64,000 bases of DNA, taken from the NCBI RefSeq assembly GCF_000813985.1, contig NZ_JWLJ01000001.1:1166453-1230452 (forward strand). The letters are read 5' to 3'. Under the pieces are notes generated by a model. That model searched no databases, was not told the origin of the DNA, and was given only the letters and a program-made list of their open reading frames with translations. The number at the start of each line of letters is the position of its first letter. The first letter of the stretch is position 1. Source of the stretch: Ruegeria sp. ANG-R (lineage in GTDB: Bacteria; Pseudomonadota; Alphaproteobacteria; Rhodobacterales; Rhodobacteraceae). Positions 1 to 8,199 of this stretch are shown here, in pieces. The translations under genes were made by a program, and so were the position numbers.

Positions 1-17
1 AGCTCAGGGAAATGCCC

Positions 18-716
18 ATGTCCGATGAAGAAGACATCGTCCTGTCCGAACTGAACGACGACGAACTCGTCGAACAAATGTTCGATGATCTTTATGACGG
101 CCTGAAGGAAGAGATCGAAGAAGGTGTGAACATCCTGCTGGAACGCGGATGGATGCCTTATGACATCCTGACCAAAGCGCTGGTGGGTGGCATGACAATT
201 GTCGGCCATGACTTCCGCGACGGCATCCTGTTCGTGCCCGAAGTGCTGCTGGCCGCGAACGCCATGAAAGGTGGCATGGCCATCCTGAAGCCATTGCTGG
301 CTGAAACCGGCGCTCCGCGTGTTGGTAAGATGGTTATCGGTACGGTCAAAGGCGACATCCACGACATTGGCAAGAACCTTGTTGCGATGATGATGGAAGG
401 CGCCGGGTTTGAAGTCGTTGACATCGGCATCAACAACCCGGTCGAGAACTATCTGGAAGCGCTGGAAAACGAAAAGCCCGACATTCTGGGCATGTCCGCC
501 CTTTTGACCACGACCATGCCCTACATGAAAGTCGTGATCGACACGATGGTCGAACAGGGCCTGCGTGATGAATACACCGTTCTGGTTGGCGGCGCGCCGC
601 TGAACGAAGAGTTCGGTAAGGCGATCGGTGCTGACGGCTATTGCCGCGACGCAGCCGTGGCCGTGGAAATGGCCAAGGACTTCATGTCGCGCAAGCATAA
701 CCAACTGGCCGGCTAA
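18..716 (+). CDS. Cobalamin (corrinoid)-binding methyl-carrier protein
   Basis: A stand-alone B12-binding protein of 232 residues, the size of the corrinoid carriers of one-carbon methyltransferase systems. A helical cap (about residues 1-90) precedes a Rossmann-like cobalamin domain. The signature GDIHDIGKN is visible; its His (about 115) is the lower axial cobalt ligand in this family. MSALLTTTM and VLVGGAPLNEEFG follow as expected. It should carry a methyl group between a methyl donor enzyme and an acceptor such as tetrahydrofolate or homocysteine. ATG 18 is preferred over ATG 12 because the only SD-like AGGGA (6-10) is 7 bases before 18 and almost touches 12. The partner methyltransferase is outside the window, so the substrate is unknown. 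It could serve an MttB-type demethylase or be the cobalamin module of a split methionine synthase. Confidence 0.9.
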   Translation: MSDEEDIVLSELNDDELVEQMFDDLYDGLKEEIEEGVNILLERGWMPYDILTKALVGGMTIVGHDFRDGILFVPEVLLAANAMKGGMAILKPLLAETGAPRVGKMVIGTVKGDIHDIGKNLVAMMMEGAGFEVVDIGINNPVENYLEALENEKPDILGMSALLTTTMPYMKVVIDTMVEQGLRDEYTVLVGGAPLNEEFGKAIGADGYCRDAAVAVEMAKDFMSRKHNQLAG

Positions 717-740
717 GGCACGAGACCATATCGTGAGACA

Positions 741-769
741 GGCCGTCCATTCCAGGGCGGCCTTTTTTG
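741..769 (+). terminator. Rho-independent terminator after the corrinoid gene
   Basis: GGCCGTCC (741-748) pairs with GGGCGGCC (755-762), one G-U pair included, around a 6-base loop. Six T follow at 763-768. It lies 24 bases past the corrinoid stop, so the DUF1638 gene probably has its own start of transcription or receives only read-through. Confidence 0.85.
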
Positions 770-818
770 TCTGACCCACAGACACCTATATAGCTAAAAA
801 ACCAGCCAGAGAGATCAG

Positions 819-1484
819 ATGACCGGCCCAAAGATGCCAGATGATGACAGCCTGACCCGCAAGGGCTATGTCGCGCCGCACAGCACCGAGTCGATTCTGC
901 TGATCGCCTGTGGCGCTCTGGCCCGCGAGATTTTGGACCTGAAAGAACGGAACGGCTGGGATCATATGGCGCTGACCTGCCTGCCCGCCATTTTGCACGT
1001 GCACCCGGAGAAAATCACTCAGGCAGTCGAGGATGCCGTCGCCAAGCATCGGGCCTCATACGACTGCATCTACGTTGTCTATGCCGACTGTGGAACCGGA
1101 GGTCTGTTGCAGGCAGCGTGCGAGCGGTTGGGAGTCGAGATGATCGAGGGGCCCCATTGCTATTCTTTTTTTGAGGGCAACTCGGCCTTTGCGGCACATG
1201 GCGATGATGAGACAACTGCCTTCTACCTGACCGACTTCCTCGCTCGGCAGTTCGATGCATTTGTCTGGAAACCGCTTGGTCTGGACCGGCACCCGGACCT
1301 GCGCGAGATGTATTTCGGGAATTACACCAAGCTCGTTTATCAGGCACAGACCGACAATCCAGAGTTGACGCGGCGTGCTCAGGAATGCGCCGAACGGATG
1401 GGGCTGGCTTTCGAGCGTCGGCAGACCGGTTATGGTGATCTGGAAACAACCCTGGCAGACTGGGCCGTGCGCAAGCCCGAATGA
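819..1484 (+). CDS. DUF1638 domain protein
   Basis: A 221-residue cytoplasmic protein of the DUF1638 family, whose biochemical role I do not know. Family-like features are an early LIACGALAREIL segment, HVHPEKI, a YADCGTGGLL motif in mid-protein and HCYSFFEGNSAF. The conserved Cys and His residues suggest a metal or cofactor site, but that is inference. In alphaproteobacteria DUF1638 genes are often found beside corrinoid proteins and methyltransferases, as here, so a role in corrinoid methyl transfer or reactivation is plausible. ATG 819 follows a purine-rich AGAGAG (807-813 region). The gene ends 3 bases before the convergent sufE stop, with no terminator between them. Confidence 0.85.
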   Translation: MTGPKMPDDDSLTRKGYVAPHSTESILLIACGALAREILDLKERNGWDHMALTCLPAILHVHPEKITQAVEDAVAKHRASYDCIYVVYADCGTGGLLQAACERLGVEMIEGPHCYSFFEGNSAFAAHGDDETTAFYLTDFLARQFDAFVWKPLGLDRHPDLREMYFGNYTKLVYQAQTDNPELTRRAQECAERMGLAFERRQTGYGDLETTLADWAVRKPE

Positions 1485-1487
1485 CGG

Positions 1488-1898
1488 TCAGGCGCTGGCC
1501 AGCGCCACTTCGCGAATCCGTTCGATCATCGCTCGTAAACCGTTCGAGCGCTGAGCGGACAGGTGATCCTGCAATCCCAATCGCGCCAGTTCACCACCGG
1601 CATCTACCTTCGGCACGTCGGACACGGGCAAGCCGTTATACAGGGTGCGCAGAACTGCGATCAGCCCCCGCACGATCAGGGCATCACTGTCACCATCAAA
1701 GCGGAATTGACCATTTTCAATGGTTGGATGCAGCCAGACCTGACTGGCACAGCCATTCACTTTGGTTGCGGGGACCTTGAACGCCTCATCCAGCGGCTCC
1801 ATCGCTTTACCCTGCTCAATGACATGGCGATAGCGGTCTTCCCAGTCCTCCAGGAACTCGAAATCTTCGACTATCTCTTCAAAGGCGGGCGTTGCCAT
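1488..1898 (-). CDS. sufE: SufE family cysteine desulfuration protein
   Basis: A 136-residue SufE-fold protein that accepts sulfane sulfur from the SufS cysteine desulfurase and passes it to the SufBCD Fe-S scaffold. The acceptor cysteine is visible in KVNGCASQVW (about Cys50), followed by the FDGDSDALIVRGL segment typical of SufE. Length is normal for the family. The ATG at 1898 is preceded by a GGACAAG-type SD on the minus strand. No other suf genes are nearby, so it is transcribed separately from the core suf operon. Confidence 0.93.
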   Translation of the reverse strand: MATPAFEEIVEDFEFLEDWEDRYRHVIEQGKAMEPLDEAFKVPATKVNGCASQVWLHPTIENGQFRFDGDSDALIVRGLIAVLRTLYNGLPVSDVPKVDAGGELARLGLQDHLSAQRSNGLRAMIERIREVALASA

Positions 1899-2039
1899 GG
1901 CGGACTTGTCCTTGCGTTACGCGATCACATTTGTGACCTATGCTCAGCTTAACCGGCTGTCCAGCCCCTAGCGTGGCTTTTCAAGCGGTCGAATTTGCGG
2001 TAACCCGATGCAAGTAAAGTTGCGCAAAGTGTTGGGTCC

Positions 2040-2564
2040 ATGCACAAAACTCTGTCTGTTCTTCTGATTTCCACGATGGCTCTGTCCGCCTGCAACAGCT
2101 GGCGCAACTCCAGCGCGAATCCATCTAACTGGTTTGGCAGCAGCACACCCAGCCCATCCGAGGTTTCCCCCGATGATGCCGATGCGCTGGTTCCGCAAAA
2201 AGGCGATGGAAAGGGATTGTTCGCCCGCCCGGATGCTGAAGACAACAGCGTACCAATTGCCATAATTGACGAGTTGCGGATCGATCCCATCCCCTCTGGC
2301 GCGATAATATATGCTGCCGGCACCGCTGCGCGACAGGGCGCATACAATGCGCGGTTATCGCGCGTCGAATCTGAAGAACTCACAAAGGACGGCGTTATGG
2401 AGTTCACCTTCCGTGTGGATTATCCGGATTACGCCACCCCACAGGGTACCGAGCGGTCCAGAATGGTGTCGGACGCCGTCAATGTAAGCAAACAGGAACT
2501 AGAGGGCATTCGCATGGTTCGGGTCAGAGGCCAGCAAAATGCGCTGGAATCACGTCGACGCTAA
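2040..2564 (+). CDS. Predicted outer-membrane/periplasmic lipoprotein
   Basis: A 174-residue protein with a type II signal peptide: Lys3, a hydrophobic stretch and the lipobox LSAC with lipidated Cys18. A low-complexity Ser/Asn/Pro linker follows (about 19-60), then a small globular domain (about 75-170) with alternating charged and hydrophobic residues. I do not recognise a named family. The gene is divergent from sufE, 141 bases away, and overlaps the end of rnd tail to tail by 4 bases. The codon pattern looks like its neighbours. Confidence 0.8.
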   Translation: MHKTLSVLLISTMALSACNSWRNSSANPSNWFGSSTPSPSEVSPDDADALVPQKGDGKGLFARPDAEDNSVPIAIIDELRIDPIPSGAIIYAAGTAARQGAYNARLSRVESEELTKDGVMEFTFRVDYPDYATPQGTERSRMVSDAVNVSKQELEGIRMVRVRGQQNALESRRR

Positions 2565-3718
2565 AGCGATACGACCTGTACCGCCTGCCCCTTGGCCGCC
2601 AGAGCGATCTTGCCCTCGCACAGCTTTAGCGCATCTTCGCCAAAAACCTCGAACCGCCAGCCTGACATGGCCGGCACTTCACGCTCTCCGGCGGCGATCT
2701 GATCCAGTTCAGCGCTGGACGCGATCAGTTTCGCGGCGACGCCTGCGCTTTCGGTCTTCGACTTCAGGAGAACGCGCAACAAATCTGCCAGCGCCGGATT
2801 TACCCTGAGTTTGTCGCGGCTGTTGTCAACCTGCGGCAACCGATCCTGAGGGCAGCTTATGCCCCGCTTCACCGCAGCCAGAATACCATCCGCAATCGCC
2901 CCTTTGCGTGCCTCGCGCAGCAACAGACGTGACCCGCCCAAATCAGAGGGTGTTTTGGGCTTCGTCGAAGCCATCTCGATCAAAGCGTCGTCCTTGAACA
3001 CTCTGCTGCGAGGCACGTTGTTTTCCTGCGCATAAGCTTCGCGAAACTGTGCCAGCTCTCGCACAACAGCAAGAAACTTGGCCGAATTGGTTCTGGTCTT
3101 GACCCGGCGCCACGCCTCTTCCGGCCTTATGTCATAGGTCTCAGGTCGGGTTAGGATGCGAAGCTCTTCCGCAACCCAATGATCCCGCCGCGTCTTTTTC
3201 AGCTCATCCGCCAGATGTTCATAGATTTTTCGCAGATGGGTGACATCGGCAAGCGCATACGATTTCTGTGCATCTGTCAGAGGGCGCCGCGACCAGTCGG
3301 TGAACCGAGAGGTTTTGTCCACGCCTTCCTTGCAGATCTTTCGAACCAACGTCTCATACCCGACCTGCTCACCAAAGCCACAAACCATTGCGGCGACTTG
3401 CGTATCGAACAGCGGCGTCGGGAAGACGCCGGCATCGACCCAGAAAATCTCCAGATCCTGCCGCGCCGCGTGGAAAACCTTGACCACGCTTTCGTCCCGG
3501 AACAACTCATACAACGGTTCCAGAGACATGCCATCGGCCAGAGGGTCCACGAGAACCGCACTGTCAGAATCCTCTGATGGCACAGCAAGCTGCACCAGAC
3601 AGAGCTTTGAATAATAGGTTCGTTCGCGCAGAAACTCGGTATCTACAGTGACATAAGGGTATTGCGAAGCAGCCGAGCAGAATGCGGCCAGCTCTTGCGT
3701 CGTTGTCAGGGTTTTCAT
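2561..3718 (-). CDS. rnd: Ribonuclease D
   Basis: A 385-residue 3'-to-5' exoribonuclease of the DEDDy type, acting on tRNA precursors and other structured RNAs. The N-terminal exonuclease domain (about 1-170) shows Exo I with Asp26 and Glu28 (VDTEF), Exo II (FHAARQDLEIF) and the Exo III tyrosine/aspartate motif (SYALADVTHLR). An HRDC domain follows at about 210-290 (REAYAQENNVPRSRVFKDD), then a second helical region. Length and order match RNase D. It is monocistronic in appearance: about 110 bases separate its start from the purN end, and it converges on the lipoprotein gene with overlapping stops. Confidence 0.95.
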   Translation of the reverse strand: MKTLTTTQELAAFCSAASQYPYVTVDTEFLRERTYYSKLCLVQLAVPSEDSDSAVLVDPLADGMSLEPLYELFRDESVVKVFHAARQDLEIFWVDAGVFPTPLFDTQVAAMVCGFGEQVGYETLVRKICKEGVDKTSRFTDWSRRPLTDAQKSYALADVTHLRKIYEHLADELKKTRRDHWVAEELRILTRPETYDIRPEEAWRRVKTRTNSAKFLAVVRELAQFREAYAQENNVPRSRVFKDDALIEMASTKPKTPSDLGGSRLLLREARKGAIADGILAAVKRGISCPQDRLPQVDNSRDKLRVNPALADLLRVLLKSKTESAGVAAKLIASSAELDQIAAGEREVPAMSGWRFEVFGEDALKLCEGKIALAAKGQAVQVVSL

Positions 3719-3828
3719 GCGCGGTGCTGTTCTTGCTTTTGGTTATTGTGACTGCCCGTGTCGTCCTCGTCCCGAGCGATATGCGACCATAAGACGAATA
3801 ACCTGCGCGTGTAAATCACCCCACGACG

Positions 3829-4425
3829 TCAGGGCAACAGAACCGGGTCTTTGTTGCCCATACAATAACGACGCAGGACTGCGGGATAGAGCTTATGCTC
3901 CCACGTCAAGACTCGGGCAGCGAGTTCCTCGGGCGTGTCGCCTGCCCTTATCTCCACACGCGCCTGACCCAAAACCGGTCCGTCATCCAATGCGGCGGTA
4001 ACCTCATGAACCGAGCATCCATGCTCGGAATCACCTGCTGCTATCGCGCGGGCATGTGTGTTCAGGCCCTTGTACTTCGGCAAAAGCGAGGGGTGAATGT
4101 TCAACATCCGACCTTGAAAGCGCGAAACGAAATCTCCGGTCAGAACACGCATGAAACCTGCCAGACAGATGATATCCGGCTGCGCTGCCTGCAGCGGCTC
4201 AAGCAGTTCAGCCTCAAACGCCGCGCGATCACCGCCAAACGACCGATGGTCAACCGCGGCCGTGGGGATACCACGCTCTGCTGCTTTCTTAAGCCCGCCC
4301 GCCTGTGGATCGTTTGACAAGACCAGACAGGGTCGTGCCGGATGATCTCCGCTCATGCTGTCGACCAGCGACAGCATGTTCGATCCGCCGCCGGAAATCA
4401 GGATCGCGACGCGCTTTTGGCTCAC
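3829..4425 (-). CDS. purN: Phosphoribosylglycinamide formyltransferase (GART)
   Basis: A 198-residue enzyme of de novo purine synthesis that transfers formyl from 10-formyl-THF to GAR. The P-loop-like [10 protein letters not shown] lies at the N-terminus. The catalytic Asn and His are in [14 protein letters not shown] and the catalytic Asp is in [15 protein letters not shown]. It starts with GTG at 4425, overlapping the purM stop as GTGA, so it is translationally coupled and forms a purM-purN operon. Length is typical. Confidence 0.97.
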   Translation of the reverse strand: MSQKRVAILISGGGSNMLSLVDSMSGDHPARPCLVLSNDPQAGGLKKAAERGIPTAAVDHRSFGGDRAAFEAELLEPLQAAQPDIICLAGFMRVLTGDFVSRFQGRMLNIHPSLLPKYKGLNTHARAIAAGDSEHGCSVHEVTAALDDGPVLGQARVEIRAGDTPEELAARVLTWEHKLYPAVLRRYCMGNKDPVLLP

Positions 4426-5468
4426 AGCAACTTGCCTGAATATGCGACGCCCGGCGTTTCAGTGACAAGACCGATCCGCGCAACGGTTTCACCCGAGTCG
4501 GCAAGCAAAGCGGTCAGGTCATCAGCCTGCTCAGCCGCGCAGGCAACGATCATGCCGATACCGCAATTGAAGGTTTTCAACATCTCGGATTCGGCGATCC
4601 CACCGGTCTCGGCCATCCATTTGAACACAGATGGCAAGTCCCAGGCGTTCAGATCGATCCCTGCCCCGAGACCCTCGGGCAGAACGCGCGGCAGATTTTC
4701 GGTCAGACCACCGCCGGTGATGTGGGCAAGCGCATGGACGCCGCCTGCCCGGATCGCCTGCAGCGCGGGCTTTACATACAGCCGCGTGGGGGTCAGCAGC
4801 GCCTCGCCCAATGTGCCGCCGCCAAAGGGCGATTCCGCATCCCAGTCCAGCCCCGACATCTCAACCAGCTTGCGCACCAGAGAGTAGCCGTTGGAATGCA
4901 CACCGTTCGAGCCCAGCCCCAGCAGAACATCCCCTTGCTGCACGCCCTCGGGCAATGCCGTGCCACGCTCCATCGCGCCGACTGAGAACCCGGCCAGATC
5001 GAAATCGCCATCGGGGTACATTCCCGGCATTTCGGCGGTTTCGCCGCCGATCAAGGCACACCCTGACTGAACACAACCTTCGGCAATGCCTTCGATGATC
5101 CGCGCGGCGGTATCTGTATCCAGCTTGCCGGTGGCGAAATAGTCCAGGAAAAACAGAGGTTCAGCGCCCTGACAAATCAGGTCATTGACACACATCGCCA
5201 CCAGATCGATGCCCACACCATCAACGACCCCGGTATCAATCGCAATCCGCAGCTTGGTGCCCACGCCATCAGTAGCACCCACCAGAATCGGATCTTCATA
5301 GCCTGCGGCCTTAAGATCGAACAGGGCGCCAAAACCACCCAAACCGCTCATCACACCCGACCGATTGGTGCGCTTGGCTGCGGGTTTGATCCGATCGACC
5401 AGAGCGTTGCCTGCGTCGATATCTACACCTGCGTCTGCATAGGTGATTCCGTTCTTGCCCGCTGTCAT
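4422..5468 (-). CDS. purM: Phosphoribosylformylglycinamidine cyclo-ligase (AIR synthetase)
   Basis: A 348-residue ATP-dependent cyclase making AIR from FGAM. It begins [18 protein letters not shown] and shows [10 protein letters not shown], the ATP-loop region [22 protein letters not shown] and the C-terminal [14 protein letters not shown] expected of PurM. The reading frame stays open a further 32 codons upstream, but ATG 5468 has a good SD (GAGGGAC, about 6 bases before it) and matches the family N-terminus. It is the first gene of purMN and is divergent from the CAT-anticodon tRNA across about 107 bases. Confidence 0.97.
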   Translation of the reverse strand: MTAGKNGITYADAGVDIDAGNALVDRIKPAAKRTNRSGVMSGLGGFGALFDLKAAGYEDPILVGATDGVGTKLRIAIDTGVVDGVGIDLVAMCVNDLICQGAEPLFFLDYFATGKLDTDTAARIIEGIAEGCVQSGCALIGGETAEMPGMYPDGDFDLAGFSVGAMERGTALPEGVQQGDVLLGLGSNGVHSNGYSLVRKLVEMSGLDWDAESPFGGGTLGEALLTPTRLYVKPALQAIRAGGVHALAHITGGGLTENLPRVLPEGLGAGIDLNAWDLPSVFKWMAETGGIAESEMLKTFNCGIGMIVACAAEQADDLTALLADSGETVARIGLVTETPGVAYSGKLL

Positions 5469-5534
5469 GGCCAGTCCCTCATGAGTGCTTTGCGCGCGGG
5501 TTATTCGATTGTGGCCCATGTTGCAACGGTCAGG

Positions 5535-5563
5535 CTTGACGCGGCCAGTGATCGTGATACCCA
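5535..5563 (+). promoter_or_regulatory. Putative sigma-70 promoter of the CAT-anticodon tRNA
   Basis: CTTGAC (5535-5540) and TACCCA (5558-5563) are 17 bases apart and end 12 bases before the tRNA. This is the same spacing as in the two tRNA-Asn promoters of this window. The -10 is poor, so the call rests mainly on the good -35 and the position. Confidence 0.4.
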
Positions 5564-5575
5564 AGGCGTCATGGC

Positions 5576-5652
5576 GGGCCTGTAGCTCAATTGGTTAGAG
5601 CAGAGCGCTCATAACGCTTTGGTTGGGGGTTCGAGTCCCTCCGGGCCTACCA
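5576..5652 (+). tRNA. tRNA with CAT anticodon (Ile2, lysidine type, or elongator Met)
   Basis: A 77-base cloverleaf with encoded CCA (5650-5652). The acceptor stem GGGCCTG/CGGGCCT contains two G-U pairs, and the D arm is GCTC/GAGC. The anticodon arm GAGCG-CTCATAA-CGCTT reads CAT, and the T arm follows GGTTCGA. Automatic annotation would call it tRNA-Met. The G-U pair at the top of the anticodon stem and the following TGGTTG resemble E. coli tRNA-Ile2, whose CAT wobble base is converted to lysidine by TilS. The 3' end is 2 bases from the stop codon of the opposing kinase gene. Confidence 0.92.
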
Positions 5653-5654
5653 CT

Positions 5655-6974
5655 TCACCGCCCAATCACGATATCCGCGCATAGCCCGCCCAGTCTTTCA
5701 CTGCTGCCGAGCCGCAAGATGCCACCATGCACGCGGGCAATGTCGGCGACGATCGCAAGCCCGAGACCGACTCCACTGCCCTGATTCTGGTTTCGGGCCG
5801 GATCAAGCCGTGTGAAAGGCTTCACCGCTTCTGTACGCTGCTCAATCGGTATACCGGGGCCGTCATCTTCAACCCGAATGCGAAGTGATTTTGGCGTCAA
5901 AGACAGGCTGACCTCAGCCCGCGACCCATACCGAGTGGCGTTCCCGATCAGATTCTCCACCGCTCGGCGCATCGCCGAAGGGCGCAACATCGCCGTTCCC
6001 TGCCCCTCGACCGAAACCAGTTCAACCTGCTGACCCGCACGTTGTGCATCATCAACAATCTGGCTGAGCCAGATTTCAGGCTCAACCGACTCTGGTGCGC
6101 TTTCCACGGCTCCGCGAGAGAAGTCGAGAAACGCATCCAGCAGCGACTGCATCTCGTTTACGTCCTGCAACAAAGGCGCAGCCTCATCCTCGGGCAACAT
6201 AGACAGGCCCAGTTTAAGGCGCGTCAGCGGTGTGCGCAGATCGTGGCTGACCCCGGACAGCATCAGCGTACGCTGCTCGATCTGCCGCTCGATTCGGGAA
6301 CGCATGTCGACAAACGCATTGCCCGCCGCGCGCACCTCGATCGCGCCTCCGGGTGAATACGGCACAACGCGTCCGCGGCCGAATGCCTGCGCCGCATCGG
6401 CAAGGCGCGTGATCGGGCGCAATTGGTTCCGCATGTAGAGAAAAGAGATCGAAGTCATCAGCGCCGCAAAGAACACCATTGTCACGATCAACTGATGCGG
6501 CGCCGTCGGTGACAGGCGCCGACGGTCAAATCCCAGCTCAAGCACGCCCAGATCAGTCGACAGGAAAAGGCGCACGTCCTGCCCATTGGGCAGTGCAACA
6601 TACTCTGTCTCGGGTAGAAGCGCGTGCAGTTCCGAAGCCACCTGCGGCGCAATGAAGTCGTACCAGCGGCGAGAACCCGTCTGCGGCTCTTCGTTCGGGG
6701 GCAGGAATCGTGCCGACATGTTCAACACCGACAGGTCCTGCCGCGCGGCTGCCAACGCCTGTTGCTGGGTTTCCGAATCCTGCATGACGTCAAGCACCAG
6801 ACTCACCTCGCGGGCGGCGGTACGGGCCATCTGCGAGGTCACGTCCTCGAGATGTTTCTGAAGAAAAGCAATCGCCACGACCAACAGCACAACGATGACT
6901 GGCAGCGCCAGAATTAGCGCGGCACGCGCATAAAGACTGCGCGGCATATAGGGTTTGAGCCATTGCGTCGACAT
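5655..6974 (-). CDS. EnvZ-like sensor histidine kinase
   Basis: A 439-residue inner-membrane kinase. TM1 is at about 15-37, a periplasmic sensor region of about 120 residues follows, and TM2 is at about 162-181. Next come a HAMP linker and a dimerisation helix with phospho-acceptor His244 in SGVSHDLRTPLTRLK. The ATPase domain has the N box (NLIGNATRYG), G1 (VEDDGPGIP) and G2 (GSGVGLGLAI). The H-box form is that of the EnvZ/OmpR class. No response regulator lies next to it: purM and a tRNA are downstream and a divergent metallo-hydrolase is upstream, so it is an orphan in genomic terms. Its signal is unknown. Confidence 0.92.
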   Translation of the reverse strand: MSTQWLKPYMPRSLYARAALILALPVIVVLLVVAIAFLQKHLEDVTSQMARTAAREVSLVLDVMQDSETQQQALAAARQDLSVLNMSARFLPPNEEPQTGSRRWYDFIAPQVASELHALLPETEYVALPNGQDVRLFLSTDLGVLELGFDRRRLSPTAPHQLIVTMVFFAALMTSISFLYMRNQLRPITRLADAAQAFGRGRVVPYSPGGAIEVRAAGNAFVDMRSRIERQIEQRTLMLSGVSHDLRTPLTRLKLGLSMLPEDEAAPLLQDVNEMQSLLDAFLDFSRGAVESAPESVEPEIWLSQIVDDAQRAGQQVELVSVEGQGTAMLRPSAMRRAVENLIGNATRYGSRAEVSLSLTPKSLRIRVEDDGPGIPIEQRTEAVKPFTRLDPARNQNQGSGVGLGLAIVADIARVHGGILRLGSSERLGGLCADIVIGR

Positions 6975-7018
6975 GCGCTAAACCTAGCGGGCTGCCCGGA
7001 GAAGAGAAAGAGGTCAGA

Positions 7019-7933
7019 ATGCAAGCCCCCGACGATTTCAACCCGTCCCCCGGACGAGCCGTTGAGCTTGCTCGCGGCCTCAGACGCGTGCTGGCACCCA
7101 ACCCTTCCCCGATGACGTATCGTGGTACGAACACTTATCTTTTAGGCGAGAGAGACATTGCCGTCATCGATCCGGGCCCGCTGAGCGATGCGCATTTGCA
7201 GGCCATTCTCGATGCGCTGCGACCCGGCCAACGGATAAGCCACATCTTCGTGACCCACACCCATCTGGATCATTCACCTCTGGCTGCGCCGCTTTCGACC
7301 AGAACAGGCGCACCGGTTCTGGCGTTTGGCGGACCGCAGGCCGGACGCAGCGATGTTATGAGCGAACTGGCACAGAATGGCCTTGCTGGCGGTGGCGAGG
7401 GAATCGACTCTGATTTCCACCCCGACGTCGAGCTTGAAGACGGCGCGCAGGTTGCGGCGGATGGCTGGCAGCTAGAGGTGATTCACACTCCCGGTCACTT
7501 GGGTAACCATATCGCGCTGGCATGGGGCGATGTCTGCTTTACGGCCGATCACGTCATGGGATGGGCCAGTTCACTGGTCTCGCCACCCGACGGGGATCTG
7601 ACGGATTTCATGGCCGCATGTCACCGCTTGCGCACGCAGGAATGGTCGGTCTTTCATCCCGGCCATGGCGCCCCTGTCACCGCGCCGGATCAACGTCTGG
7701 ACTGGTTGATACAACACCGCCTGACGCGTGAAACCCAGATCCTTGAAGCTCTCTCTCAAGGCCCCGCCACTGCCCGGCAGCTTGCGCAACGGATCTATAC
7801 TGAAACTCCGGCAGCGTTGCTGCCCGCGGCCGAAAGAAATGTCTTCGCCCATCTGGTCGATCTGACCGGCAAATCCCGCGTGGTTCCCGCTGACACGCTA
7901 TCGGCGACGGCCCGTTTTCGCAGGATCAATTAA
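7019..7933 (+). CDS. Metallo-beta-lactamase-fold hydrolase (LACTB2-like)
   Basis: A 304-residue cytoplasmic hydrolase. The metal-binding HxHxDH motif is clear (His80, His82, Asp84, His85 in VTHTHLDHS). Further ligands are suggested by the His in HTPGHLGNH, the Asp in FTADHVMGW and the His in VFHPGHGAP. A C-terminal winged-helix segment (about 225-300) is the LACTB2-type extension. Human LACTB2 is an endoribonuclease, but bacterial members are mostly uncharacterised, so the substrate is open. The ATG is preceded by a GAGG SD. It is divergent from the histidine kinase across 44 bases. Confidence 0.88.
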   Translation: MQAPDDFNPSPGRAVELARGLRRVLAPNPSPMTYRGTNTYLLGERDIAVIDPGPLSDAHLQAILDALRPGQRISHIFVTHTHLDHSPLAAPLSTRTGAPVLAFGGPQAGRSDVMSELAQNGLAGGGEGIDSDFHPDVELEDGAQVAADGWQLEVIHTPGHLGNHIALAWGDVCFTADHVMGWASSLVSPPDGDLTDFMAACHRLRTQEWSVFHPGHGAPVTAPDQRLDWLIQHRLTRETQILEALSQGPATARQLAQRIYTETPAALLPAAERNVFAHLVDLTGKSRVVPADTLSATARFRRIN

Positions 7934-7967
7934 CCACGGATTTTTTTCGCAGCCATGCGCTTCCCCT

Positions 7968-7996
7968 CTGGACGACGAAAAACCGGATTGCTATAC
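7968..7996 (+). promoter_or_regulatory. Promoter of tRNA-Asn copy 1
   Basis: A -35 CTGGAC (7968-7973), a 17-base spacer and a -10 CTATAC (7991-7996). The predicted transcript would begin only a few bases before the tRNA at 8007. The same hexamers and spacing precede the second copy. Confidence 0.75.
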
Positions 7997-8006
7997 GCGC
8001 GTCAGT

Positions 8007-8081
8007 TCCGGCGTAGCTCAGCGGTAGAGCAGTTGACTGTTAATCAATTGGTCGTAGGTTCGATCCCTACCGCCGGAGCCA
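8007..8081 (+). tRNA. tRNA-Asn(GTT), copy 1
   Basis: A 75-base cloverleaf with acceptor TCCGGCG/CGCCGGA, discriminator G and encoded CCA (8079-8081). The anticodon arm is TTGA-CTGTTAA-TCAA with GTT at 8039-8041. The T arm contains GGTTCGATCC. It is identical to the copy at 8200. Confidence 0.98.
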
Positions 8082-8086
8082 ATTTC

Positions 8087-8133
8087 CTCATAAAGCTCAA
8101 CCTGCTTCACCACGGTGATGAGTTACTTTTTTT
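8087..8133 (+). terminator. Weak terminator-like structure between the tRNA-Asn copies
   Basis: CTCAT (8087-8091) can pair with ATGAG (8118-8122), with a short inner TCAC/GTGA stem, followed by seven T at 8127-8133. The stems are weak, so this is only a candidate end for the first tRNA transcript. Confidence 0.3.
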
Positions 8134-8158
8134 CGAAGAAAAAAACTCTGCGAACCCT

Positions 8159-8187
8159 CTGGACGCCGTAATTCCAGGTTGCTATAC
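8159..8187 (+). promoter_or_regulatory. Promoter of tRNA-Asn copy 2
   Basis: CTGGAC (8159-8164), a 17-base spacer and CTATAC (8182-8187), ending 12 bases before the second tRNA-Asn. It is a duplicate of the element at 7968-7996. Confidence 0.75.
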
Positions 8188-8199
8188 GGCGCGAACCGT

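Noticed and set aside
5469-5564. N-terminal extension of purM
   Set aside because: No SD, and it would overlap the promoter of the tRNA; the ATG at 5468 has a good SD.
8127-8145. T7...A7 near-palindrome between the tRNA-Asn copies as a terminator
   Set aside because: The stem is only A-T pairs with one mismatch, too weak by itself; kept only as the T run of the weak candidate at 8087-8133.
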